This document shows positions 24,428-32,111 of a DNA stretch of 37,872 nt, one piece after another. How positions within the stretch are numbered: the stretch's first letter is position 1; each line of letters opens with the position of its first letter. This DNA comes from Treponema sp. Lineage in GTDB: Bacteria > Spirochaetota > Spirochaetia > Treponematales > Treponemataceae. A program made the translations under genes and the position numbers. A model generated the notes under the pieces. The model was given only the letters and a program-made list of their open reading frames with translations. It made no database searches and was not told the origin of the DNA. The stretch spans positions 1 to 37,872 of the forward strand of contig JAFUDX010000006.1 in NCBI GenBank assembly GCA_017464425.1. Direction: 5' to 3'.

Positions 24428-25708
24428 CTACGACAATGAATCAATAAATTCCAGTAAATGCACCGCCAGATTTCCGTTTTTGAAAAGCTGTGCGGCGAAT
24501 TTTTTAAATCCGTCCGTGTTTTTATGATTCGCCGAGTCCAAAAGCATTTTTGCAAGCGGTTCTGATTCGGTCTGATTTTCGTAGTCGTTGTAGCTCTGCC
24601 AAAATGCTTGAATCGGCGCAAATTCTTCTTCCGTAAAAAAAGCCTTCATGCGTTCCAAAAGCGCGCTCACTTTGACGAGCTGGTAATTTTCGTCCTGTTT
24701 GTATGCCTGCCACACAAAGGGAAGAGATGAAAGGCATGCCCGTGCAAGCGAATCTTCGCCACGAACAAACAGAAAATCCATCGTGAGAATGAAGAAGTCA
24801 AATTCTTCCTGCGGCAAAAATGGAATTTTTTCTACTTTAAAAGAAAAGTTGCCTTTTTTCCACGCGTTTTCAAACGGAACGGAAGATTTTCCGCTCGCAA
24901 GGTACACGCACACCGAAAAATCCGCATCTGTCTCACGCATTTTTTCCTGAAAATCCGAAATCGCCTGAACAACGGCAGAGCAATCGTCTTCATACGCAAA
25001 GAACAGGATTGAAAAATACTTCCGCGTATTTTTCAATCCAACGAGAAAATTCTGTTCACCTAAAGGCAAACAGAATTTTCTCTCTTTGCTTTTACCCGCA
25101 TCCATGCGGGAATTTTCCAATTTCTCATTGCTAACTGCTAACTTCTCATTAAAAATCAGCCCGCCCGTTTTTTCGGTGAAGCCAGGCATAAAAAAGCGTT
25201 TTTTGATGTTCGTTTTGCGCGTGCCGCTTTTTAAAAGGTGGAATTCCTCAGCGTAATCCTCCGCCGTAAGGTAGTCGATTTGGAGAATCTGCACTTCATC
25301 GGTAAAATCAGGCGAAAAAAGCAGATTTTCAAGCCAGTCTGGCCGCCCGCACTGAAAACACTCTAGGATAAGTGAGAAGTGAGGAGTGAGAAGTGCGAAG
25401 TTTTGTATTTCTTCACAGGTGTCAACTGCCCCCTCCTCATTCCTCATTCCTAATTCCTCATTACCTATTCCTAGATTCCAATCAACGATTTTCCACACGG
25501 AGTTTTTGTAGCGGAAATCTTGAAGAGACTTCTTCGGCTCAATTTGTGGGGCGAGTGCATGGAAACTTTCGAGATTGCTCACGACGAGCGTAAGATTGAG
25601 GCTTGGGCGGAGGTCGGAAAGTGCGCGGGCAAGGCGGTAGACCACGCCGATGTCGCCAAAATTATCCACGACTTTGCATAAAATCAGAATGTCGTTTTTA
25701 TCAATCAT
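24428..25708 (-). CDS. earP: EF-P arginine rhamnosyltransferase with two repeat-derived inserts
   Basis: 426 residues. EarP transfers rhamnose from dTDP-rhamnose to an arginine of elongation factor P, relieving stalling at polyproline. The family opening (CKVVDNFGDIGVVYRLARAL, residues 11-30), ECFQC, IDYLTAEDY, FFMPGFTEKTGGLI and the C-terminal VRGEDSLARA motif are all visible. Two in-frame inserts are unusual: about 77-113 and 187-201, both encoded by heptanucleotide arrays (25371-25398, 25434-25482 and 25122-25149). They sit between conserved motifs, so the fold may survive. The efp gene and rhamnose genes are not in the window. GGGGAGC precedes the ATG; the lipase gene ends 20 bp upstream. 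Confidence 0.88.
   Translation of the reverse strand: MIDKNDILILCKVVDNFGDIGVVYRLARALSDLRPSLNLTLVVSNLESFHALAPQIEPKKSLQDFRYKNSVWKIVDWNLGIGNEELGMRNEEGAVDTCEEIQNFALLTPHFSLILECFQCGRPDWLENLLFSPDFTDEVQILQIDYLTAEDYAEEFHLLKSGTRKTNIKKRFFMPGFTEKTGGLIFNEKLAVSNEKLENSRMDAGKSKERKFCLPLGEQNFLVGLKNTRKYFSILFFAYEDDCSAVVQAISDFQEKMRETDADFSVCVYLASGKSSVPFENAWKKGNFSFKVEKIPFLPQEEFDFFILTMDFLFVRGEDSLARACLSSLPFVWQAYKQDENYQLVKVSALLERMKAFFTEEEFAPIQAFWQSYNDYENQTESEPLAKMLLDSANHKNTDGFKKFAAQLFKNGNLAVHLLEFIDSLS
25122..25149. repeat. Heptanucleotide array in earP (third)
   Basis: Four exact 7-bp units, TTCTCAT TGCTAAC TGCTAAC TTCTCAT, in the second EarP insert (peptide NEKLAVSNEKL). Confidence 0.8.
25371..25398. repeat. Heptanucleotide array in earP (first)
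   Basis: Four 7-bp units AGTGAGA, AGTGAGG, AGTGAGA, AGTGCGA, coding for part of the first EarP insert (residues about 104-113). Confidence 0.8.
25434..25482. repeat. Heptanucleotide array in earP (second)
   Basis: Seven degenerate 7-bp units based on TCCTCAT (others include TCCTAAT and TACCTAT). They encode the NLGIGNEELGMRNEE segment of the first EarP insert. Confidence 0.8.
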
Positions 25709-25728
25709 TTTTAGCTCCCCGCTCGCAT

Positions 25729-27864
25729 TTAAAACCGTATGCCGAAATTGAAACTCGGAGCAAATTGCAGCTTATCCGTGATTTTGTGTGTGCATCGGTC
25801 ACGGAATGCGTCATCGTTGAAACCACGAATGTTGAAATCAAAGAACGGTCCCGCAAAAAAAGAGACCGTGCGACCAGGCTTTAATGAAAGCGTGAGCCGT
25901 GCAGAAGGAACCGCGTCAAAATTCCATGAACCATCGTACTTGCTCCAGTAGAATTTATTAAAAACTTCTGCACCGAGCAAAATGCGCCCATACAGAGAAT
26001 GTTGTCGCCCTATTCCAAGAGAAAGACAGGCATAATCAGGTGATTTTTTTAACGGAAATGAACCTAACACATCCAGAAACACTTTCTGAGAGCCAGTGCT
26101 GACTCCGACATACAAATCCCGGCTCCCAGTAAAACTCAGTTCGCCCAAAATCTTGAATTTTACTTCGGGGCGCAAATCATATTTTTTGGCGAGTGCTTTC
26201 GTATCGCTCCAAAAAAGCCGCTCCGTGTTGAGCCGCTCACTCGCAAATGTTGAGGAACCAGCCGTAAATGAAATCGATGTTTTTCCCTGCGGGAAAAGGT
26301 AATGACGGTATGTCTCTCCAAAAAAACTTCCGTCTGAGTCATAATATTCAATTTTGTAGGGAATTGCGGTCGGCAAAATGCTGTCTTTGAGCAGGACGAC
26401 ATTCAGCTCCTTGTTTTTTGGGAAGCCGATAACGATTTTTCCAAGCAACGGCATTGCCGCTATCGGAACGCGCATCGTAGAGATTTCAAGGATACCGTCA
26501 ATGACTCGTGCAAGAAGCGTACCATCATCGTCATACACCGCGCAGTCATAGCTTCCGCTGATGACGATTTGAGAGCTTCCCATGTCAGAAAATGCCTCTT
26601 CTTCATCAAGCGCAAGTAAAATCGAAAGATAGGTCTCACAAGCATGCATGTCGACAAAGGCATTTTTTATGTAGTCAAAGCCACCTTCCCGCTTCGTGTT
26701 GATGCTCCGCTGAACCATCCGTACAAGGAGCGGTTGTTTTTCATCTTCAGCAGTGTTTTTTAGTCCTTCTTCATCTTCGGGAAATGTTTTAAGCAGAATA
26801 TTCTCTGCAATGTTCCGAAGTCCAAAAACCGAACCATAATATTTTTCGATATTTCGGTAGAAAGTCGTAAGAACTCTGGCAAGCTGCGTTTGGTAAAACG
26901 GCCCGCTTTTAAAAGGTGCGTATGTGCGAAGCAAAAGTTTTTTAAAAATCGCATTCACGCGCGGAATAAGCGTTTCATCGTAGGTATCAGGCTCTGCATT
27001 CCAGAAATTCACAAGGACTTTGATATGCCCGAATTTTCGCCATCGCCATGCATTGCGATTCGGCGGTACGGACGGAACCATGTCTTCTGCATTCACGATA
27101 TTCCAAATAAAATTGTAGCGAGTATCGCTCGTTTTATCTTCCTGGCTCACATTTGGAGACGCAAATGTATACACAAAAAGCCGTTCGCTTGTTAAAATTC
27201 CCTCGTCTTCAAGCGTGACACCCAACAGATTCGCAAGGGCAGCCCCACGCGAATGACCCGTTATCAAAAAAATCGCCTCGTCGGGTGATATTTTATTCTT
27301 TAAAAGATAATAGATTAACGCAGTGTGCACCAACGAGACCGTTCTGCTGAATCCCTCGTGCACGAGCACATTTTCATGCGTCGTGTCGCTTATGTTTAAG
27401 TTTGACAGCCATTCGTTCGCGCTCAATGGCGTTCCTCGCAAAATCACAAAAACGAGCGTCTTTTTTCCGTTTGGCGTTTGGATTTCCTTTGCGGCAAAAC
27501 TATACGCCGCCTGATTGTTTCCCGTAATCGGAGCGGCATAATCAAGAATATAGTTCATCTCAATCAAGTCGTCTTTAAATCCAAGCGTATGATAACTTTG
27601 AATGAGCGGGTTATGCTCTGGGGCTTCTTCAACGCGCACATATGAGATTTCTGAAAAAAGGGCGGCAATCCGCGCGATATTGTGATTGTATTCCGTTGGC
27701 TTGCCTTCCCAAAACCATTTTTCGTCCCATTCGACATCAAGCGGAACAGGCTCATCACTCGCCACCACAAGCCCATGAACAGGAAGCGTAACCGTGCGGG
27801 CAAAAGCAAACTGAAAACCGAAAACTGAAAGTTGAAAAATGAAAAATAGTTTAAGTAATCTCAT
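25729..27864 (-). CDS. Secreted class 3 lipase-like protein with barrel-like C-terminus
   Basis: 711 residues. A signal peptide of about 22 residues (cleavage after FAFA) is followed by an alpha/beta-hydrolase domain with Ser205 in GHSRG, Asp261 in NAEDMVP and His280 in FGHIKV, a complete catalytic triad of the lipase class 3 type. From about 480 the protein is beta-rich with many alternating strands and ends in NFGIRF, an aromatic C-terminus as in outer-membrane barrels. It may therefore be a surface-anchored or self-translocating lipase, which is inferred rather than shown. The signal peptide is partly encoded by a heptanucleotide array (27809-27850). The region before the ATG is occupied by an intergenic repeat. 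Confidence 0.82.
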   Translation of the reverse strand: MRLLKLFFIFQLSVFGFQFAFARTVTLPVHGLVVASDEPVPLDVEWDEKWFWEGKPTEYNHNIARIAALFSEISYVRVEEAPEHNPLIQSYHTLGFKDDLIEMNYILDYAAPITGNNQAAYSFAAKEIQTPNGKKTLVFVILRGTPLSANEWLSNLNISDTTHENVLVHEGFSRTVSLVHTALIYYLLKNKISPDEAIFLITGHSRGAALANLLGVTLEDEGILTSERLFVYTFASPNVSQEDKTSDTRYNFIWNIVNAEDMVPSVPPNRNAWRWRKFGHIKVLVNFWNAEPDTYDETLIPRVNAIFKKLLLRTYAPFKSGPFYQTQLARVLTTFYRNIEKYYGSVFGLRNIAENILLKTFPEDEEGLKNTAEDEKQPLLVRMVQRSINTKREGGFDYIKNAFVDMHACETYLSILLALDEEEAFSDMGSSQIVISGSYDCAVYDDDGTLLARVIDGILEISTMRVPIAAMPLLGKIVIGFPKNKELNVVLLKDSILPTAIPYKIEYYDSDGSFFGETYRHYLFPQGKTSISFTAGSSTFASERLNTERLFWSDTKALAKKYDLRPEVKFKILGELSFTGSRDLYVGVSTGSQKVFLDVLGSFPLKKSPDYACLSLGIGRQHSLYGRILLGAEVFNKFYWSKYDGSWNFDAVPSARLTLSLKPGRTVSFFAGPFFDFNIRGFNDDAFRDRCTHKITDKLQFAPSFNFGIRF
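27809..27850. repeat. Heptanucleotide array in the lipase signal peptide
   Basis: Six degenerate 7-bp units of the AACTGAA type (AACCGAA, AACTGAA, AGTTGAA, AAATGAA, then AAATAGT). They encode the FIFQLSVFGFQF part of the signal peptide. Confidence 0.75.
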
Positions 27865-27872
27865 TTTTTTTC

Positions 27873-27913
27873 CGTCATTGCAAGGAGCAAGTGTAACGAG
27901 TGACGAAGCAATC
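27873..27913. repeat. CGTCATTGC-type intergenic repeat
   Basis: A short element beginning CGTCATTGCAAGGAGC and ending GACGAAGCAATCT, with ATTGC / GCAAT arms. It resembles the widespread CGTCATTGCGAGGAGC...GAAGCAATC intergenic repeats. It fills almost all of the 51-bp gap between the htrA stop and the lipase start. Confidence 0.7.
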
Positions 27914-27915
27914 TA

Positions 27916-29244
27916 TTACAATGTCGAGCTTTTTGTGTTGCTCGTTGTGCTGCTTTCCTTGCCGTCGAGCGTGACCTTGAGTTTTTTGTATTCGCCGTCG
28001 CGGAACACGGTGACTGTTACGGTGTCGCTCGGTCGTTTTGACTCAAGCGCACTCATGTAATCAGCGTAGGTTTTTACGGAAATGCTGTCGATGCCCGTGA
28101 TGATGTCGCCGCCCAAGTAAATCGTGGTGGGATTGAAGCGGTTTCCGTACTGGACTGCCTGCGTTCCGCCCAAAAGACCCGATTTTTCAGTAGACGAGCC
28201 TTTTTCGACGGAACTGACCAAAATGCCCGTCGAGATAGAAAGCCTGGCGTAGCGTGCGATTGAAGATGTCATCTGAACAGGCGTGATTTTGAGTACGCCG
28301 CGGTTGACCGTGCGATATTTGATTAAGTCGTCCACAACGCGCCGAGCCGTGCTTACAGGGACGGCAAAGCCAATGCCCGCCGAACTTCCCGAATTTGAGA
28401 TAATCATTGTGTTGATTCCGACCATTTTGCCGTTCGTGTCAAGGAGCGGACCGCCAGAATTTCCCGGATTGATTGCCGCGTCAGTCTGAATCATATTGCG
28501 GATGATGACATTCGTGCTTTCTTGGATAGGTCGCCCCAAGCCAGAGATAATCCCTGTGGTCATGGTGCGCTCTAGAGCGAACGGATTTCCGATGGCAATC
28601 ACTTTTTGCCCGACTTTGAGATTGTTTGAGTCGCCGAAGTCGATTGTTTTGAGAGTAACATTGTCCGGCGGATTGAATTTAATCACCGCGATGTCGCTTT
28701 CAACATCTTTTCCGATGACCGTTCCTTCGTATGAAGAGCCGTCAGCGAGCGAGATGTTGATTTTGGTCGCGTTTGAAATGACATGCACATTCGTAACGAC
28801 ATAGCCGCGCTTGTCGATGATTGAGCCGCTTCCCGAACCGCCTTCTTGTACGACAGGCTCCCAAAACCAGTTGTACGCCATTTCCTGCGTGGTGATATTT
28901 ACGACTGCCTCGTTGCATTTTTCGTAGACAGAAATATTCTGCTGCTCGTCCTGCGTGTACGGAGAATAAGACGCACTTGCAACAGGAATCGTTTTTTCGC
29001 TCACGAGTTTTTGCTGAACGCTCTCCCGCTCATACACCACTTCTTTTTGAGAAGCAGTTTGTGCGAAAGATTCAGAAACCGCTTCGTTTTGAGCAGTTTG
29101 TTGTTCTTCCTGACTACGATTTGAGTCGTCAGATTTTTTAGAATTGAGCGAAACATATGCCACCGAACACAACGCGATTACCACGCCAAAGGTAGCTCCT
29201 ACAAGAGCCGCCTTTACGAGTTGAGAGCGAGAATAAAGCTTCAT
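27916..29244 (-). CDS. htrA: HtrA/DegQ-type serine protease
   Basis: 442 residues. An N-terminal membrane anchor (about 10-32) places the protease domain in the periplasm. The trypsin-like triad is His154 (TNVHVI), Asp184 (ESDIAVIKF) and Ser263 (GNSGGPLL); one PDZ domain follows, with GDIITGIDSISV. A low-complexity Ser/Gln-rich linker (about 37-100) separates anchor and protease. Members cleave or refold damaged envelope proteins. The ATG overlaps the PEGA gene stop by 4 bp, so the two are coupled. Confidence 0.93.
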   Translation of the reverse strand: MKLYSRSQLVKAALVGATFGVVIALCSVAYVSLNSKKSDDSNRSQEEQQTAQNEAVSESFAQTASQKEVVYERESVQQKLVSEKTIPVASASYSPYTQDEQQNISVYEKCNEAVVNITTQEMAYNWFWEPVVQEGGSGSGSIIDKRGYVVTNVHVISNATKINISLADGSSYEGTVIGKDVESDIAVIKFNPPDNVTLKTIDFGDSNNLKVGQKVIAIGNPFALERTMTTGIISGLGRPIQESTNVIIRNMIQTDAAINPGNSGGPLLDTNGKMVGINTMIISNSGSSAGIGFAVPVSTARRVVDDLIKYRTVNRGVLKITPVQMTSSIARYARLSISTGILVSSVEKGSSTEKSGLLGGTQAVQYGNRFNPTTIYLGGDIITGIDSISVKTYADYMSALESKRPSDTVTVTVFRDGEYKKLKVTLDGKESSTTSNTKSSTL

Positions 29245-29777
29245 TTTGCGTCTCCAATGCCACTTGATTCAGAAGGAGCTGACTGCTCCACCTCTTGCAC
29301 AGTTGCCGTTGACTCGGCTTTTGCAGATTTTTCTGCTTCTCGTGCCGCCGCACGCTCAGCGCGTGCATTCTCGCGTTTTTGTGTTTCTTCGCTTGGTTGC
29401 AATTCTATATAGAAAGTTTTTGCTTTTTCGCGCTCGACATAGACAAAATTTTCCTGATATTCGTAGCCGTCCTTTTCGACACGGAGCAAATAATAGCCTT
29501 CGATGACATTAGAAAGCGTAAGCTGGCTAAGCCCCTGAAAATTCCCGTTCAGAAAAATCTTGCAGTTTTTGACATTTGTTTTAAAAATAACGCGGTTACG
29601 CCCCACCGCAAAATTCTCCGTTTCTTCGGCTTCAAGTTCTGGAATGATTGCAAATGCCTCGCTTGAATCACTTCCTGCCTTATTCTGCGACTCTTGCGCA
29701 GCATCAGTACTCTGGGCAAACACAACAGACGATGAAATTAAAATGAATGCATTGATAATAAAAAAAATTCTTTTCAT
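29241..29777 (-). CDS. PEGA-domain secreted protein
   Basis: 178 residues. A signal peptide (about 1-21, VVFAQS) is followed by an acidic stretch. A PEGA domain lies at about 65-120, with CKIFLNGNFQGLSQLTLSN and GYYLLRVEKDGYEYQ, followed by an Ala/Glu/Lys-rich helical tail. PEGA domains are small surface or periplasmic beta-sandwiches often attached to other proteins. The stop overlaps the htrA start (ATGA). The ATG lies 7 nt after a TAGTAT -10 box. Confidence 0.85.
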   Translation of the reverse strand: MKRIFFIINAFILISSSVVFAQSTDAAQESQNKAGSDSSEAFAIIPELEAEETENFAVGRNRVIFKTNVKNCKIFLNGNFQGLSQLTLSNVIEGYYLLRVEKDGYEYQENFVYVEREKAKTFYIELQPSEETQKRENARAERAAAREAEKSAKAESTATVQEVEQSAPSESSGIGDAK

Positions 29778-29784
29778 ACTATAT

Positions 29785-29813
29785 ATACTAGCCTAAAAAT
29801 CATTTTTTCTCAA
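29785..29813 (-). promoter_or_regulatory. Promoter of the PEGA-htrA unit
   Basis: Minus-strand TTGAGA (29813-29808), exactly 17 nt, then TAGTAT (29790-29785), followed by 7 nt and the PEGA ATG. Another case where the mRNA would be nearly leaderless. Confidence 0.6.
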
Positions 29814-29817
29814 TCAG

Positions 29818-30399
29818 TTATGAATCTAACTCGCCCCTGTGTCCGACCGTGTAGACGATAATTCCCACGCACCACAAGAAAGTCGCCAATAAACTAAAGA
29901 AAATCGCCGCACGCAATGACGGCACATAAATCATCGAAAGAAAATAGCCCGCAAAGCCTGAAATGCTGCCCGTCATGTCGATTAAATTGTCGTAGGAAGC
30001 TCTGGTCTCGCTCTGTTTGAAAAACCACGCCTTTGCGCCTTCAAAAATCTTGTCGCTGATTCCGCCGAAAAAGATGTACATGCCCATGCTCAAAACCCAA
30101 AAGATGAACATGTTGAGCGTGGCTTCTGAGTACACAAAATACAAAACACTCGCCACCGCCTGCATCAAGAAAAACGGCAGCATGAGCGGAAGAAGCCGTC
30201 TGTTCCACTTTGACCACATGAAGCCGAGCAGAATACCACCACCCCAGCCGATGATGCTTTGGAGCGAGATAAGTCGCGGAGAAAGCACCGCGTACACTTC
30301 TTTGTTGATGACTGAGGAGGAGAGTCCTGTAAAAAGATAGTAACATCCGTCGGCAAGCAAAAGAGGCGCGTACCGGCGGATGTCTTGAAAAAGCGTCAT
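29818..30399 (-). CDS. Six-helix membrane protein, MFS-like half
   Basis: 193 residues with about six transmembrane helices and a short cytoplasmic tail GHRGELDS. The layout (glycine-rich helix IIGWGGGILLGF, basic loop KWNRR, Asp/Glu loop GISDKIFEGAKAW) resembles one half of a major facilitator protein, but no transporter motif identifies a substrate. A TAACAT -10-like box lies 6 nt before the ATG; no Shine-Dalgarno was seen. Confidence 0.65.
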   Translation of the reverse strand: MTLFQDIRRYAPLLLADGCYYLFTGLSSSVINKEVYAVLSPRLISLQSIIGWGGGILLGFMWSKWNRRLLPLMLPFFLMQAVASVLYFVYSEATLNMFIFWVLSMGMYIFFGGISDKIFEGAKAWFFKQSETRASYDNLIDMTGSISGFAGYFLSMIYVPSLRAAIFFSLLATFLWCVGIIVYTVGHRGELDS

Positions 30400-30443
30400 G
30401 CTGTTATGTTAGCAGAATAGTAAATTGTAGAAAACAGCTCGCA

Positions 30444-30908
30444 TTACTCGCCATGCGGGTGAATTGTGAATGCGTCACCGAGAGTTGCGACGAACGGAGC
30501 ATTTGAGGTGTAGGCTCCGAGACTTGCAAACGCTCCCCAGTGTCTGTTGAAACGGTAGGTAAACATGGCATCAACACCAAAAGTAAGGAAAGTTGAACCG
30601 CCAATTCCTGCATCGCCACAAAGAGAAAGGGTCATTTTTTCATTGGCAATCGGAGAAAAACCGAGACCAACACCCATAAAACTATATTTCATATTAGGAA
30701 GACCATAGAACATCTGGGCTTTGAAAGTAAATCGATTTTCGTGAACTTTCGTATAATCGAAATGAAAGCCCACTTGCATCCCTTCATCATCTTCACTTGC
30801 ATCTGTTCCATACCCAATAGGAAGACCGAGATGGAATGTGTGTTCAGCAGAAAATGCAGCCGTCACAGAAATAAGTGCGGCAGCGACCAAAGCGATAATT
30901 TTTTTCAT
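30444..30908 (-). CDS. Small outer-membrane beta-barrel-like protein
   Basis: 154 residues. A clear signal peptide (MKKIIALVAAALISVTAAFSA) is followed by alternating amphipathic strands with glycine and aromatic residues (VGFHFDY, FKAQMFYGLP, GVGLGFS, FGVDAMFTYRF). It is probably a small barrel or surface protein, and no family is recognised. AAGGAG lies 10 nt before the ATG. Its promoter region has a consensus -10 and a palindrome (30948-30977). Confidence 0.72.
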   Translation of the reverse strand: MKKIIALVAAALISVTAAFSAEHTFHLGLPIGYGTDASEDDEGMQVGFHFDYTKVHENRFTFKAQMFYGLPNMKYSFMGVGLGFSPIANEKMTLSLCGDAGIGGSTFLTFGVDAMFTYRFNRHWGAFASLGAYTSNAPFVATLGDAFTIHPHGE

Positions 30909-30947
30909 AATACAATTGCTCCTTTTTTATGAAATAAATTTGAAGCA

Positions 30948-30977
30948 ATTATAATGGGGGAATAGTCATTTAATGAC
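30948..30977 (-). promoter_or_regulatory. Promoter and palindrome upstream of the small barrel gene
   Basis: Minus-strand TATAAT lies at 30953-30948. The expected -35 position holds only TCATTA, and a 13-bp palindrome GTCAT-TTA-ATGAC (30965-30977) lies across it. This suggests control by a DNA-binding protein rather than a constitutive promoter. Confidence 0.5.
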
Positions 30978-31017
30978 CAAGCGAGAAAGAAATTTACGAA
31001 ATTTTTGAAAAAATTTG

Positions 31018-31037
31018 AAAAAAATTGCAATTTTTTT
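31018..31037. terminator. AT-only palindrome at the WYL gene end
   Basis: A 20-bp perfect palindrome of seven A, TTGCAA and seven T sits at the end of the WYL frame; its last bases overlap the stop. It could be a weak terminator in either direction. The stem is A/T-rich, so stability is low. Confidence 0.35.
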
Positions 31038-32111
31038 AATTTTCATCTTTCAATTTTCCGTTTTCAACTTCCTCCAAGAACCAATCCGGCGCAATCGGCT
31101 TTGCGTTTTTCCCGAATGAAAGCACCCAATGTACGATTGGAATCCACTGACTGCTCGTGAATGTGAGCGTCGTTTTTTCTTCTTTTTGATTTTCTTCGAT
31201 TGTTTGGTCGTCAGCCCACACGAAGTCACGGACATGCCTCCTCGCCTCGCCGTAGAATTCAATTTTGAACTCATACCACTCGTCATATTGGAACGCGCCG
31301 AATCTTCCCTTCTCAAAATCCTCGTGAAAGCGGAAATTTTTTGGCAAATTAAAAGTCTCAGACGAAAGAAGCTCAACATTGTGCATTTTTGAGAGCTTAA
31401 AAAGGCGGGGATTCGGATTTGGGCTCTTCTTTGCCCCGTAAAGGTACAACGCGCCCTCATCAATGACAATCTGAAACGGCATGATTCTTCGGTGCCGCTC
31501 CTGTGGCTCCCATCTGGAGTTGTAATAAAAATCAAGCAGAACATTGTGTTTGAGCGCGTAGAGGACTTTTTCAGACACGCCGGGCTTTATGAGAAACTTT
31601 GGGCGGGCAGGAACAAAAAATCGGTCGAGGAGAGAAGATTCTTGAGAATCGTCACCAAACGGCAGTTCATTCTCGTCCGAGCCAGATTCTTCATTTTTCA
31701 GTTTTGGCGTGATTTTCTGCAAGAGCGTGTCGAAGGATTTGTACAAAACATCGTCGCTTGCGTGCTGGGCGAGCAGTTTTCGCATAAGGTGCAGGGAAAG
31801 AATCTCGTCGTCGGAAAAACTCTGCACAGGGAAGTGAAAGGGCTTTCGGAAAAACTCTGCACAGGAAAGTGAAAGGGCTTCGTGTACTTCCACCCATGAT
31901 TTTTTTCATCGTAGGCAAGCGGAGCAAAAAGTTCGTCTCGCATATAGCGGATGTCACGCCGCACGGAACTTTCAGACAGTTTCGTCTCCCGAAGCTCGCT
32001 CCGTAAGGAAGCCAGAATGTCATCAAACGGCACGATTTTTCCGTCAGCGAGAAGAGAATCAATGAGCTGATACCGCTCCATTTGGGTATGTGTGGTTTTG
32101 TGACCGGGCAA
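31036..32111 (-). pseudogene. WYL-domain transcriptional regulator, frameshifted
   Basis: A YafY-type regulator split into two frames. The 5' part (TTG 32111, after a GGAAG ribosome-binding site that overlaps the upstream gene stop) holds a winged HTH (YQLIDSLLADGKIV...ESSVRRDIRYMRDEL). The 3' part (frame ending 31036) carries the WYL domain, with VLLDFYYNSR, RRIMPFQIVIDEGALYLYGA and a C-terminal WCX-like region. The break lies in a 35-bp tandem duplication at 31811-31880; removing one copy restores a 346-residue protein. WYL proteins often control phage-defence operons, and here the neighbour is an AlbA_2/ATPase gene. The gene may be a decayed one, or an on/off switch if copy number varies. 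Confidence 0.8.
31811..31880. repeat. 35-bp tandem duplication inside the WYL regulator
   Basis: Two adjacent 35-bp copies (31811-31845 and 31846-31880) differ only at 31831 (G) and 31866 (A). Thirty-five is not a multiple of three, so the duplication shifts the frame. Confidence 0.9.
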
